Shown here one piece after another: positions 55,852-64,000 of a DNA stretch of 64,000 nt. The notes under the pieces were generated by a model, which ran no database searches, was not told the DNA's origin, and saw nothing but the letters and a program-made list of their open reading frames with translations. Source of the DNA: Lactobacillus amylovorus DSM 20531 (GTDB taxonomy: Bacteria; Bacillota; Bacilli; Lactobacillales; Lactobacillaceae); contig NZ_CP017706.1 of the NCBI RefSeq assembly GCF_002706375.1, positions 2,108,001-2,172,000 of the forward strand, given 5' to 3'. Both the position numbers and the translations under genes were made by a program. Position 1 is the stretch's first letter; each line of letters starts with the position of its first letter.

Positions 55852-56631
55852 TTATTCAGCGTGTTTACCGCGATTTCTGTGCCAGAACTTGCGTGGAATA
55901 TAGATTGCGGCAATTACTATAATCACCAATGGAGTAACCACGAATTTCAAGATGTTGTTGTTACGTTCAGCTTGTACATTAGCATGATTTTTGGCAGTAG
56001 CAGGTTTGTTCTTCTTACTTGTTGCCCTTTTCTTATTAGGCTTACTGCTGGTAGCTGCCTTACTTGGACTAGCATTTTGCTTTTTGTTTAAATTAGAAGT
56101 AGCAGAATTTGGCATCTTGTGTTGGTGACGCCATTTGTCTGTTTTCTTGATTGCTGAATGGCTGTTGTGATTATCCTTTGTTACATTCTGTGAATGTTGT
56201 TGATTATGGGTAGTGGTTGTGCTACTACTATCCTTCTTATTTGGCAAATAGTAGGCACAATCGATGTAGGTGACACCACTTGGATTGTTAGGATCAACTT
56301 CAAGGGCACGTCCATCATAAGGGGGATTACCAGCTATCTCAAAGTCACCAATTCTCTCTGGTAATTGCCCCATGTTAAAGAATTGCCGCTCAGGGACACC
56401 GTTAACCACTTTTACCGTATCGGCATACATGACTTGTAAGGTTTGACCAGTATATTGATTTATGCAACGCCAATATAATGATTGGTAGGTTACATTTTGT
56501 TTATTTGTTTCAGATGTTTGTGGTTGATTAGTTTGATCATTTTCATCAGCTAAAACTGGAGTAGTCGTTAAAAGCAGGGCAGCTGGTAACGCTGCACACA
56601 GTTTGATGAGGAATTTTCTTTTGTTTAACAT
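55852..56631 (-). CDS. Exported protein with C-terminal membrane anchor
   Basis: A 259-aa protein. The signal peptide ends PVLA before DENDQTNQ. A folded domain (about 45-130: YQSLYWRCINQYTGQTLQVM, RQFFNMGQLPERIGDFEIAG, TYIDCAYYL) has two Cys (C56, C124) that could form a disulfide. A Ser/Thr/Lys/Asn-rich stalk (130-225) leads to a hydrophobic segment FVVTPLVIIVIAAIYI and a basic tail. No LPxTG, so it is anchored by the membrane segment. ATG 56631 is preferred to an upstream GTG because GAGGTGAG is correctly spaced only for the ATG. Confidence 0.75.
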   Translation of the reverse strand: MLNKRKFLIKLCAALPAALLLTTTPVLADENDQTNQPQTSETNKQNVTYQSLYWRCINQYTGQTLQVMYADTVKVVNGVPERQFFNMGQLPERIGDFEIAGNPPYDGRALEVDPNNPSGVTYIDCAYYLPNKKDSSSTTTTHNQQHSQNVTKDNHNSHSAIKKTDKWRHQHKMPNSATSNLNKKQNASPSKAATSSKPNKKRATSKKNKPATAKNHANVQAERNNNILKFVVTPLVIIVIAAIYIPRKFWHRNRGKHAE

Positions 56632-56767
56632 TTTTCTCACCTCTAAATAATAACGCTTACTTTCTACTTAAATTTTAGCGATAACTTTCGATGAATACAA
56701 GTTAAGAATAAGCAAAGATTATATTAAAATAACTAATGAAAGCGATTTTACAAAGGAGAGACAAATT

Positions 56768-57099
56768 ATGAGTTTGACTGTAAATCTTTATTACAATGGC
56801 AAAAATGGTGATGCCAGAAAGTTCGCACAAGAAATGGAAGACAAGGGTATTGCAGGTCGTATTCGTGCCGAAGAAGGCAATGAAAATATGATTACTTTAT
56901 CCCAATGGACGATCCTGAGACGGTTTTATTAATCGATAGTTGGCATGATCAAAAGGCGCTTGAGGCTCACCATGCTTCACCTATGATGAAGGAATTGGCT
57001 GACTTGCGTGAAAAGTATGACTTTCATATGTGCGTTGAACGCTACATCTCAGATGACAGCGGCGTGCCTGCAAGTGATCAAAAGTTTATTCGGAAATAA
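56768..57099 (+). pseudogene. Antibiotic biosynthesis monooxygenase (ABM) domain protein, frameshifted
   Basis: AAAGGAGAG precedes the ATG. The first half reads MSLTVNLYYNGKNGDARKFA to GNENMI; one missing T near 56892 shifts the frame. The other frame continues FIPMDDPETVLLIDSWHDQK, EAHHASPMMKELADLREKY, the typical end of small ABM/quinol monooxygenase-like dimers. Restored length about 110 aa. Confidence 0.78.
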
Positions 57100-57101
57100 A
57101 T

Positions 57102-57523
57102 ATGATTAGAAAATATCAAAAGAGCGATTTAGATGCGTTGATGCAGATTTGGCTTAAGGGCAACCTTGATGCACACGATTTTATTGATCCAAGTTATTGG
57201 CATGATAACTATGAATTGGTGAAAAAAGAGTTGCCGAATGTTCAGCTGTATGTAGATGAAGAAGAGGGCGAGATAGCTGGTTTTGTAGGGATGCAAGGCA
57301 ACTATATTGCCGGTATCTTTGTTAAAAGAGATTATCGGGGCCGCGGTATTGGTGGAAAGCTGATTGACTTTTGAAGCTAAAGCATGATAAATTGCAGCTG
57401 TCGGTGTGTGAAAAGAATGAAGCGGCTCTTAGTTTTTATCAAAATCGTGGTTTTAAGTTAGTGAAAAAAGAGATTGATCAAGAGACTGGTGCAGCCGACT
57501 GTTTAATGGAGTGGGATGCATAA
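57102..57523 (+). pseudogene. GNAT N-acetyltransferase, frameshifted
   Basis: MIRKYQKSDLDALMQIWLKG to VKRDYRGRGIGGKLIDF covers the acetyl-CoA P-loop (RGRGIGG). One missing T near 57374 creates a stop; the next frame continues LKLKHDKLQLSVCEKNEAAL, FYQNRGFKLVKKEIDQETG and ends MEWDA, the expected C-terminus. Restored 140 aa is normal. The ATG lies 2 bp after the ABM stop, so they formed an operon. Confidence 0.82.
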
Positions 57524-57589
57524 AAGTTATGCCTAGGAATTTATAATAAGTATTTTTTCATAATGGACTAGCGGTATTAAGCTTAAAGT

Positions 57590-57838
57590 AATGAAAGTCA
57601 GGAAAAGCATGGTGTTGAGATGTCAGAAATTGCTTTAGCTTGGGAATGGGCTAAGGGTATCACTGCTCCAATTGTTGGTTCAACGAAGATCAAACACCTT
57701 GAATCAGCTGTGAATTCGATGGGCGTAGAGCTCACACTAGATGAAGTAAACTATTTTGATGAATTGTATGTGCCACACCCATTATCGGTGCAATTAATCA
57801 AAATTCACCTGAGGGCACAGTGGTTTTAGATAGGAAAT
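57590..57838 (+). pseudogene. Aldo-keto reductase, C-terminal remnant
   Basis: EKHGVEMSEIALAWEWAKGI, APIVGSTKIKHLESAV and VELTLDEVNYFDELYVPHPL are the NADP-binding end of an aldo/keto reductase. The catalytic barrel upstream is missing. A frameshift near 57785 replaces the expected end (GAINQNSPEGTVVLDRK in the next frame). Inactive. Confidence 0.8.
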
Positions 57839-57845
57839 AGAGTAA

Positions 57846-57882
57846 AGAAACTATTAAGTGTAAAATCTTAATAGTTTTTTAT
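57846..57882 (+). terminator. Terminator
   Basis: AAACTATTAAG/CTTAATAGTTT stem with T-run. Confidence 0.88.
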
Positions 57883-58026
57883 TTACTCTCACTAGAACAC
57901 GAACGATAATATATAAAATTATGATTAATTAATAAATAAGCTAATAATTTTAGCAAAATACTGTGAAACTCAAAAAATATATGTTAAAATCTTATCGTTA
58001 ACTAATTTGAGAGGGAAATAATCAAC

Positions 58027-58558
58027 ATGAATAACGACATCGAAAAAGTATTATTTGATCAAGATCACTTAACAAGCGCATGGATGAAATGGCAGCTCGC
58101 CTTAACAAGAAATATGAAGGGCAAGAACCAATCGTCATTCCAGTTTTGAATGGCGCAATGATCTTTGCCAGCGATATGATCAAAAGATTAACTTTCGAAT
58201 TAACAATTGAGCCAATTAAGGCCTCCAGTTATGAAGGTACCAGCTCTACTGGTAAGGTTAAGATTACCCAAGACGTGAAGTCAGACGTTAAGAACCGCCC
58301 AGTAATCTTCATGGAAGATATCATTGACACAGGTAGAACTTTAAAGGCACTTAGCGACTTGATGAAGGAACGCGGTGCCAAGAGTGTTGAAGTTATTTCT
58401 ATGTTAGATAAACCTGAGACACGTGTAGTTGACTTCTACCCAGATGATTATGGCTTCAAGGCTCCTAATGAATTCTTAGTAGGTTACGGCTTGGACTACA
58501 ACGGTCTTTACCGCAACTTGCATATGTCGGTATTCTTAAGAAAAGAGTTTACGCTTAG
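58027..58558 (+). pseudogene. hpt: Hypoxanthine phosphoribosyltransferase, two frameshifts
   Basis: GAGAGGGAA precedes the ATG; MNNDIEKVLFDQDHLTS breaks at a one-base deletion near 58073. The next frame has RMDEMAARLNKKYEG, PVLNGAMIFASDMIKRL, the PRPP-binding EDIIDTGRTLKALSDL and VGYGLDYNGLYRNL. A second one-base deletion near 58531 replaces the expected YVGILKKRVYA, readable in another frame, with unrelated residues. Intact, the enzyme salvages hypoxanthine/guanine to IMP/GMP. Two small shifts in an otherwise perfect gene should be checked against raw reads. Confidence 0.85.
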
Positions 58559-58589
58559 ATTTAATATAGATAATGTAAAAAAGACATAG

Positions 58590-58736
58590 CTTATCTCATT
58601 TAACCCAGACACTTTGGTACGTGATCTTAAGCTCTTTAAGCAAAATGGTTATGAAACTAAGGCAATCACACCGATTGATGTTGCACCTCAAACACCAGAT
58701 ATGATGTGCATTTGCAGACTAGATAAGGAAAATTAA
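58590..58736 (+). pseudogene. RlmD/TrmA-type rRNA methyltransferase, 3' remnant
   Basis: FNPDTLVRDLKLFKQNGYET, KAITPIDVAPQTPDMMCICR and LDKEN match the C-terminus of 23S rRNA (uracil-5-)-methyltransferases (pattern S.NP.TL.RDL...GY....P.D..PQT). The rest of the gene is absent; hpt lies directly upstream. A deletion scar. Confidence 0.65.
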
Positions 58737-58740
58737 TTTA

Positions 58741-58752
58741 AAATAAGAAGCC
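58741..58752 (+). repeat. IS30 flanking direct repeat, left copy
   Basis: AAATAAGAAGCC, repeated at 61317-61328 after the right end of the nested IS30 element. Confidence 0.85.
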
Positions 58753-59809
58753 CGTAAATTGCATAATAAATTGAACATTTATACTGCTTGATAGATATGA
58801 TCTAATTCTTTCTCAAAGATTTCATCTGGAGTATGATATGCCAAGATCTTTCTTGGTAGCGAATTGCACCAGGTTTCAATATTAATGATATCTTGAAGAG
58901 AATAGTTATTGATGTAATCACCTTGGGAATAAATCTGCGAATAAGGCCATTGTGTCTTTCAACAGTGCCTTTATCGCAATAAGTATATGGATGGCGTAAT
59001 AGACTAAGGTATTAGATACTTCTCTAGATTGGAAAGATCCGCAAACTCTGAACCATTGTCAGTTGTAATTGTCTTGAAGATTTCATTCCAGTGCTCACTA
59101 TACTGCTTATGTAGAGTTGAAAAGCGCTCATCACACTGGCAGCTGTCTTGTCTGGAATACGCAAGATTAGAAATTCACGGCTCATTCGCTCAGACAAAGT
59201 TAGCAGTACTTGATCATTAATCTCTTTAGGGCGTTCTTCAATGCTTCGACCTAATTTCTTCTTGTTCTTATGAACACGATGAATTTTAGTATTACGCTTT
59301 AACTTCTCAGGCAAATCAGAGTTTCTGATAGCCAACAAGCCTTGATCTACATAGTTATATAGAGTTCTAGTGCAGACTATCTGGTCGCTGCTAAATTCAC
59401 CCACAGCCAAGCAGCGATTGGCACATACATCAAGTGACCAATTGTCTTCAAAGAATGCTTATTGACATACTTGATAAAGTCAGATTTCTTCAAGAAGTCT
59501 GATTTGCGACCACAGTGGCGTCGGTTAGTCTGATAAACACTTGACCATGATCAGCCTTGTAACGCTTCTGTTTGCCACGATAAAGAGTAGCAGTGCCTCG
59601 TCTAACTTCGTAACTGATTGTAGAAGGCGAACAGCACAACTCACGAGCGATAGCTCTGATAGAGCAGCCATCCTTCAAGCGAGTTTGAATAACAACCCGT
59701 TGTTCAAATGATAAATGCTTCCCTTTTGATGCTCAGGCATGATAGAATGTAAAGAGTCCATTTGTGACCTCGTTTCTGAATGTTTTGTGGTAATTACATT
59801 TTATCAAAC

Positions 59810-61257
59810 TGAACTGAGACCTAAAAATTAGACAGTTTAAATACAGGATTAATAGAGGCTTGATTCCGATATTCTTTCGGAGTTAAGCCTTTTAATCTGC
59901 TCTTTATCCTTTCTTCGTTATAGTATTCGATATATCTTCGATTGCTTGAGCTAATTCTTGAAGACTATGGTACTTGTATTCTTGATCATAGAACATCTCT
60001 GTTTTGAGCAAGCCAAAGAAGTTTTCCATTAGCCCATCATCCATGGAATTACCTTTTCTAGACATGCTTTGAGTAATACCATGAAGCTTTAAAGCACGCT
60101 GATATCTTGGACTTGGTATTGACAGCCCTGATCAGTATGAAAGATGCAATTATTAAGAGCCGTTTCCTTGGCAAAAGCCCTATCAAGCATTGTCATTACT
60201 AACTCCATGTCTGGATGTTTGGAAATAGTGTAAGAGACTATATCGCCTCCACAACCATCCAAAATAGGTGATAGATAAAGCTTTTCACCATTGAGGTGAA
60301 ATTCAGTAATGTCAGTGTACCATTTCATGTTGGGCATTGGTGCAAAGAAATCACGACGAATTAAATTAGGGGCTATCTTGCCAATAGTTCCTTGTAGCTT
60401 GAATACTTACGCTTGTTGCGTCTGATACCCTTAAGACCCAATTTATGCATCCAGTAACGGACTGTTTTCTCCAGTAATATTCCAGCCTTCTTTTATTAAC
60501 TGGAGTGCCACTCGACGATAGCCATAGCGTCCTTTGTGACGATTAAATATTTCCTTGATCCTTGCAATAAGTTTGGAACGCTTGGGCTTCTTAGGCTTTC
60601 GTTTAATTATTTTATAGTAAGAACTTCTGGCAATCGTAGGCAGCTCTGGATGCTCTGAAATTGCATCTAAGACATAGTTCAAGCTAACCTTAAATTCATG
60701 CCTTAGATCAGTAATTGCCTTAGCTATTTCTTTCGATCTTTGTCTTGATCCAAGGCCTTCAGTTTTTTTACGTATTCGTTCACAATACGCAATCGCAAGT
60801 TTTCTTCTTTCAGCTTTTGGATCTCTTTCTCCAATTCCTTGCGTGATTTTTGAGTCTCTTTGATCACGGGCAGGGCGTCCTTTCTGTTTGATAATGACAT
60901 TATACCCGTTTTCCTTATATTCTCTAAGCCAAATACTAAGTGTGCCAATACTCTTAAGCCCCAGTTCTAGTGATACTTGTACATATGACTTGGTACTGAA
61001 AACAGCTTGCTCAATTGCTTGTTCTTTAAATTCCTTAGAATAAACCTGATAAGGCCTATCTAAAACATTGATTCCATACATATCAATTAATCTAAGCATG
61101 TAATCCAAATTAGCTACATTCGTTTTATATGTTTTAGACAACTGACTTATTGAAATCTTTTCATCTTTCCATTTACGATAAATTTCTATTTTCTGTTCTT
61201 TATTAAATTTAGACATAGTAAAGACCTAAAAGTGTCTCACTTTTAGGTCTCACTTCA
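59810..61257 (-). mobile_element. IS3-family element nested in IS30
   Basis: 1448 bp, inverted repeats TGAACTGAGACCTAAAAATT and (complement) TGAAGTGAGACCTAAAAGTG, 3-bp target duplication AAC. Its transposase reads on the minus strand. Confidence 0.87.
59870..61216 (-). pseudogene. IS3 transposase OrfA/OrfB (IS150-like), degenerate
   Basis: OrfA has MSKFNKEQKIEIYRKWKDEK, two HTH regions (QVSLELGLKSIGTLSIWLRE) and, after a frame change, the leucine zipper KSRKELEKEIQKLKEENLRL. OrfB keeps RRVALQLIKEGWNITGE, the catalytic MKWYTDITEFHLNGEKLY and HTDQGCQYQ, but is broken near 60443, 60340 and 60090. Beyond one programmed OrfA/OrfB shift there are at least three disabling changes. Confidence 0.82.
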
Positions 61258-61398
61258 AACAGGTCCAAATGGACTTTTATTTTTCTAAAGTGTTCAATTT
61301 GATTTTACAATCGGCGAAATAAGAAGCCTAACATAATTAGGTAAAAATGTTATAATGATTGTGTTGAAGTTTATTTATAAGAAAAGAGATAAAAGCGA

Positions 61399-61638
61399 AT
61401 GAACACAATTGCATTTAACCAACAATTATCAGACAAATTGAATGAAGCTCTAAATCCTGATTTGTACTCAACACCAGGTAAAGGTGAAATTACTGTAGTC
61501 GCAAATGAAAAGAAAGGTTTGCGTGAATACCGCATCATCACCAAAGACAACAAGGTTGTTGATTTAGTTGATGCTTATGACTCTGAGCACGATGCCGACT
61601 ACCAAAAGTTAGTCGACTTCCTCAAGGACTACCGTTAA
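61399..61638 (+). CDS. Small conserved hypothetical protein
   Basis: A 79-aa soluble protein, MNTIAFNQQLSDKLNEALNP to LVDFLKDYR, with no signal or membrane segment. AAAAGAGATAAAAG is a usable ribosome site and a strong terminator follows 14 bp after the stop. A central KGEITVVANEKKGLREYRII suggests a small alpha/beta fold. Unknown function. Confidence 0.7.
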   Translation: MNTIAFNQQLSDKLNEALNPDLYSTPGKGEITVVANEKKGLREYRIITKDNKVVDLVDAYDSEHDADYQKLVDFLKDYR

Positions 61639-61650
61639 TTAAGATACAAT

Positions 61651-61686
61651 TAAGACCAGAGCCATATCAGCTCTGGGCTTTTTTAT
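61651..61686 (+). terminator. Terminator
   Basis: AGACCAGAGC/GCTCTGGGCT hairpin with T-run. Confidence 0.88.
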
Positions 61687-61746
61687 TCGCTTGGCTTAAT
61701 AATTTTCTAATAAACAAGTAAAACAAACATAATAGAGTTAGATATA

Positions 61747-62073
61747 ATGAAAACACAACTAAGATTTAAAGGGGCCAAGATTATCCTGAACAACAAAATG
61801 GTTTGCCAAAGGCATTCTTCCATAACCCAAATATAGGGATATGAGTGTCAATGCTCGTTATCTTTACATAATTTTTACTCTACGGATGACAGAGTCACAA
61901 AATAGGGTTGGATAGATGACGACGGCAACATGTACATCATTTATTCAGATGAAGATTTGATGAAAGAAATGCACTGCAAATCTTGTACAGTAGATAAATT
62001 GAAAAACGAACTAGTTGAATTTGACTTACTATCAATGGAGAGACATTCAACCATTTGTATCCCTTACATATAA
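61747..62073 (+). pseudogene. RepA_N plasmid replication initiator, remnant
   Basis: Degenerate frames give QQNGLPKAFFHNPN, then MSVNARYLYIIFTLRMT, then WIDDDGNMYIIYSDEDLMKE and CKSCTVDKLKNELVEFDLL. This order is that of the RepA_N initiator N-terminal domain (typical: P..L......S..AKLLYALL...S..NGWID..G..YI.Y...EL...L..S..TV.K....L). At least two frameshifts. Trace of an integrated plasmid. Confidence 0.7.
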
Positions 62074-62096
62074 GCAATTCGTATAGTCATTAGGGT

Positions 62097-62127
62097 GAAA
62101 AAGGTACATAAAATTGTGCCTTTTTTG
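62097..62127 (+). terminator. Terminator
   Basis: AAAAAGGTAC/GTGCCTTTTTT stem-loop; downstream of the RepA_N remnant. Confidence 0.75.
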
Positions 62128-62245
62128 TTATTAATTTTTTCAAAATTAGGCCGTAAAATTTAGATCATAATCAAAAGTTAAATATAATTAAGATAGAGTA
62201 AAAGTATAATATTAAAGTAATTGCATTAATAGGTGAAAATAATAA
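62128..62245. other. Upstream region of ppx
   Basis: AT-rich spacer with TATAAT-like sequences; no ORF or clear operator recognised. Confidence 0.35.
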
Positions 62246-63761
62246 ATGAAGAAAACTTTATTTGGTTTAATTTATATGTCTTCCTATAAATTCAACTTAA
62301 CATAGTAGATCTAAAGGATCTAACTGTCATTGAAAAACTGGATTCGCCTTCGTTTTTACAAGCTGATAGTAAAAGCCAGGTTTTTGAACAAGATATGGAC
62401 AAAATCTGTGATGCAATTGAAGGCTTTAAAGAGAAGCTAGCAGAATATCAGATTAAGGATTTCAAGTTTTACGGCAATGAACAATTAATTGATGAAATGT
62501 CTGCCAGTTTTATTGCAGATCAGATCAAGGTTAGAACTGGTTGGAAGATCGAATGGCTTAATGGTGGTCAAATCGTCTACGCCAAGGTTTTAAGCGGGAT
62601 GAAGAGTCAAGCAGAAGTAAATGACGATGACGAGGACCACGCCACTTATTTGCTTAGTCTTGGTTCTGCAATGATCAACCTTTCTTTGTTTAAAAACAAT
62701 AAGTTCGAATCAAGCTGGAGCCTGGCTTTAGGTCCACGAGAGATCCAAGAGATCAATGAAATCACTAATGAAACGCCTAATGATCCGATCTATGTTATCA
62801 ATGATTACTTAGGTGCGAAGATCGGTCACTTGGCTCGTCAGATCAAGGATAATTCGCGTGCCGCTGTAATTATCCAACACGCTGATGCCTTGAATAATAC
62901 TTATTTGAAGAAAGAAACTCAGCTAACCAAATTACGCACGAAGAATTTCAACACTTCTATGATCAACTGATCCAAATGTCGCTTAACGATATCATGCAAA
63001 ACTATGACTTGGAACCAGCTGTAGCTGACCACGCTATTCCTAATGCCATTTCAATCAAGCAATTCCTTTCTCTTTTAAATATTGGCACGATTTACATTAC
63101 AGACATGTCTGTTGTCACCGGCCTTTTGATGCTAGAGAAGAGAGGCAAAGATACTGATATCATGATGACTTCAGCTCAAAATATGGCTCGACGCTATTTG
63201 GTTGATTTACACCATGCTACTGCAGTGCGCAAGTTTGCTTTGCATATCTTTGACCGTCTGCGCAAGGTACATCTTTTGCCTAAATCTGACAGAGAATTAT
63301 TGAGTTGGGCTGCCATAGTTGATGATATTGGTAGTTTTGTTAACCAAGCAAGACGCTATGAGCAATCAGCCGAATTCTTGGATGATAATGAATTGATCGG
63401 CTTGTCTGATCGTGAAAACGAAATTGTTAGTGAAATTTGTCGTTATCAGACTATGAACGAAGATGGTTCTGCACCTGACATTGGTGGCCATCATTACCGT
63501 CACCTAGATCCAGAAATTCAGTTAACGGTTGCCAAGCTTTCCGCTATTTTACGAATAGCTACTGCGTTAGATGCTTCACACAAGCAAAAGATTAAGCAAA
63601 TCGTTATTTCGCTGAAGAAAAATAATGAATTAATCGTCAGAGCTAAAACAAATGCGGATATTACATTGGAACGCTGGTCCTTTAATAAACGCGTGAAATT
63701 ATTTGAAGACGTATTTGGTATCAAAGTTGTTTTAAAACAAGAGGGTATGAATAGACAATGA
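62246..63761 (+). pseudogene. ppx: Exopolyphosphatase (Ppx/GppA), frameshifted
   Basis: MKKTLFGLIYMSSYKFNL breaks near 62295; the next frame begins VDLKDLTVIEKLDSPSFLQA and holds the ASKHA-fold half (LLSLGSAMINLSLFKNN, phosphate loop; YVINDYLGAKIGHLARQ) to LTKLRT. A second one-base shift near 62940 leads to FYDQLIQMSLNDIMQNYD and the C-terminal HD-like domain (DLHHATAVRKFALHIFDRLR, WAAIVDDIGSFVNQARR). Restored about 505 aa. It would degrade polyphosphate; its stop overlaps the ppk start, so they are one operon. Confidence 0.85.
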
Positions 63762-64000
63762 GTAGTACATTTTTAGGAAATGAAAAAGAAGAAATAAAAC
63801 CGTTTTTGAAACCGGAATATTTCAATAATCGTGAATTAAGTTGGATGGATTTTAACGATCGAGTACTAGAAGAAGCTCGTAATAGGGACAATCCATTGCT
63901 TGAAAGAATCAACTTCTTAGGTATCACTCAAAGCAATGTTGATGAATTCTTCATGGTTCGTGTCGCTTCTTTGCACAAGTTGATTGCGGCCGGTATCAAG
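63758..64000 (+). CDS. ppk: Polyphosphate kinase, N-terminal part (runs off window)
   Basis: The first 81 codons of Ppk1: [40 protein letters not shown] and [16 protein letters not shown] match the N-terminal domain of the family. The enzyme makes polyphosphate from ATP reversibly. The start codon overlaps the ppx stop (ATGA). The gene continues past 64000. Confidence 0.95.
   Translation, partial: MSSTFLGNEKEEIKPFLKPEYFNNRELSWMDFNDRVLEEARNRDNPLLERINFLGITQSNVDEFFMVRVASLHKLIAAGIK

Larger units (their letters stand above)
58753..61316 (-). mobile_element. IS30-family element, decayed (copy 2), with nested IS3
   Basis: Ends match copy 1 (left CGTAAATTGC, right TTTTACAATC), with a 12-bp direct repeat AAATAAGAAGCC outside. 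The transposase carries many indels (segments at 59024-59410 and 59490-59678: VCTRTLYNYVDQGLLAIRNS; CSPSTISYEVRRGTATLYRG). IS3 sits at 59810-61257 upstream of the transposase start. Much older than copy 1. Confidence 0.88.

Noticed and set aside
58753..61316. Several short ORFs treated as separate genes
   Set aside because: They are fragments of one decayed IS30 transposase and one nested IS3 transposase.

Overview
The window is chromosomal DNA of a low-GC lactic acid bacterium, most likely Lactobacillus of the acidophilus/helveticus group. This rests on the trehalose operon (EIIBCA, TreR, TreC), LPxTG and other secreted surface proteins typical of that group, a bile-salt-hydrolase remnant, a Met-type T-box, and many IS982, IS30, ISL2-like IS5, IS256, IS110 and IS3 elements amid many broken genes. 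High IS load and gene decay fit L. helveticus best; the species is inferred.

Layout. 0-8 kb: a lipoprotein, the divergent treB | treR-treC locus with operators and a cre site, an APC permease behind a 24-codon leader ORF, a frameshifted matrixin-like protease and an unknown protein. 8-10 kb: divergent GT4 glycosyltransferase and PlsC-like acyltransferase. 10.2-16.5 kb: a decayed LPxTG surface-protein gene split by a 4.6-kb unit bounded by inverted IS982 ends and a 10-bp direct repeat; its cargo is a small secreted-peptide gene and a multi-TM protein, themselves invaded by ISL2-like and IS30 elements. 16.5-22.7 kb: PanE, a broken nitroreductase, secreted proteins and lipoproteins sharing a GTWY motif, a P-loop kinase and an Fn3 protein. 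22.8-30.8 kb: IS256, a 42-aa hydrophobic peptide gene, IS110 with a structured 5' region, a metal locus (broken P-type ATPase, HMA protein, Dps-like protein, Crp/Fnr regulator) and a GNAT/bile-salt-hydrolase chimera.

30.8-43.2 kb is a defence island: DUF234-type ATPase, hsdM, hsdS, a tyrosine recombinase, two silent hsdS halves (one inverted and split by IS982), hsdR and a DUF262/HNH GmrSD-like gene. Four copies of a 15-26-bp repeat in both orientations mark the likely hsdS inversion sites. 43.3-48.4 kb holds an IS256 remnant, a broken DUF4143 ATPase, a C39-like and a frameshifted NlpC/P60 secreted enzyme and an LPxTG fragment. 48.5-51.6 kb is a methionine/AI-2 block: T-box, MetE-like methyltransferase, a 27-aa peptide, luxS and a HAD phosphatase. 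51.6-58.7 kb has a secreted protein and a run of transporter and enzyme genes mostly broken by single-base shifts (MFS, YfcC-like, ABM monooxygenase, GNAT, aldo-keto reductase, hpt). 58.7-61.3 kb is a degenerate IS30 with an IS3 nested in it. 61.3-64 kb has a small conserved protein, a RepA_N replication-gene remnant, a frameshifted ppx and the start of ppk.

No rRNA, tRNA or CRISPR array was found. Many disruptions are single-base, often in homopolymers, so part of the pseudogene load could be sequencing error; IS insertions, large truncations and the 11-bp duplication cannot be explained that way.
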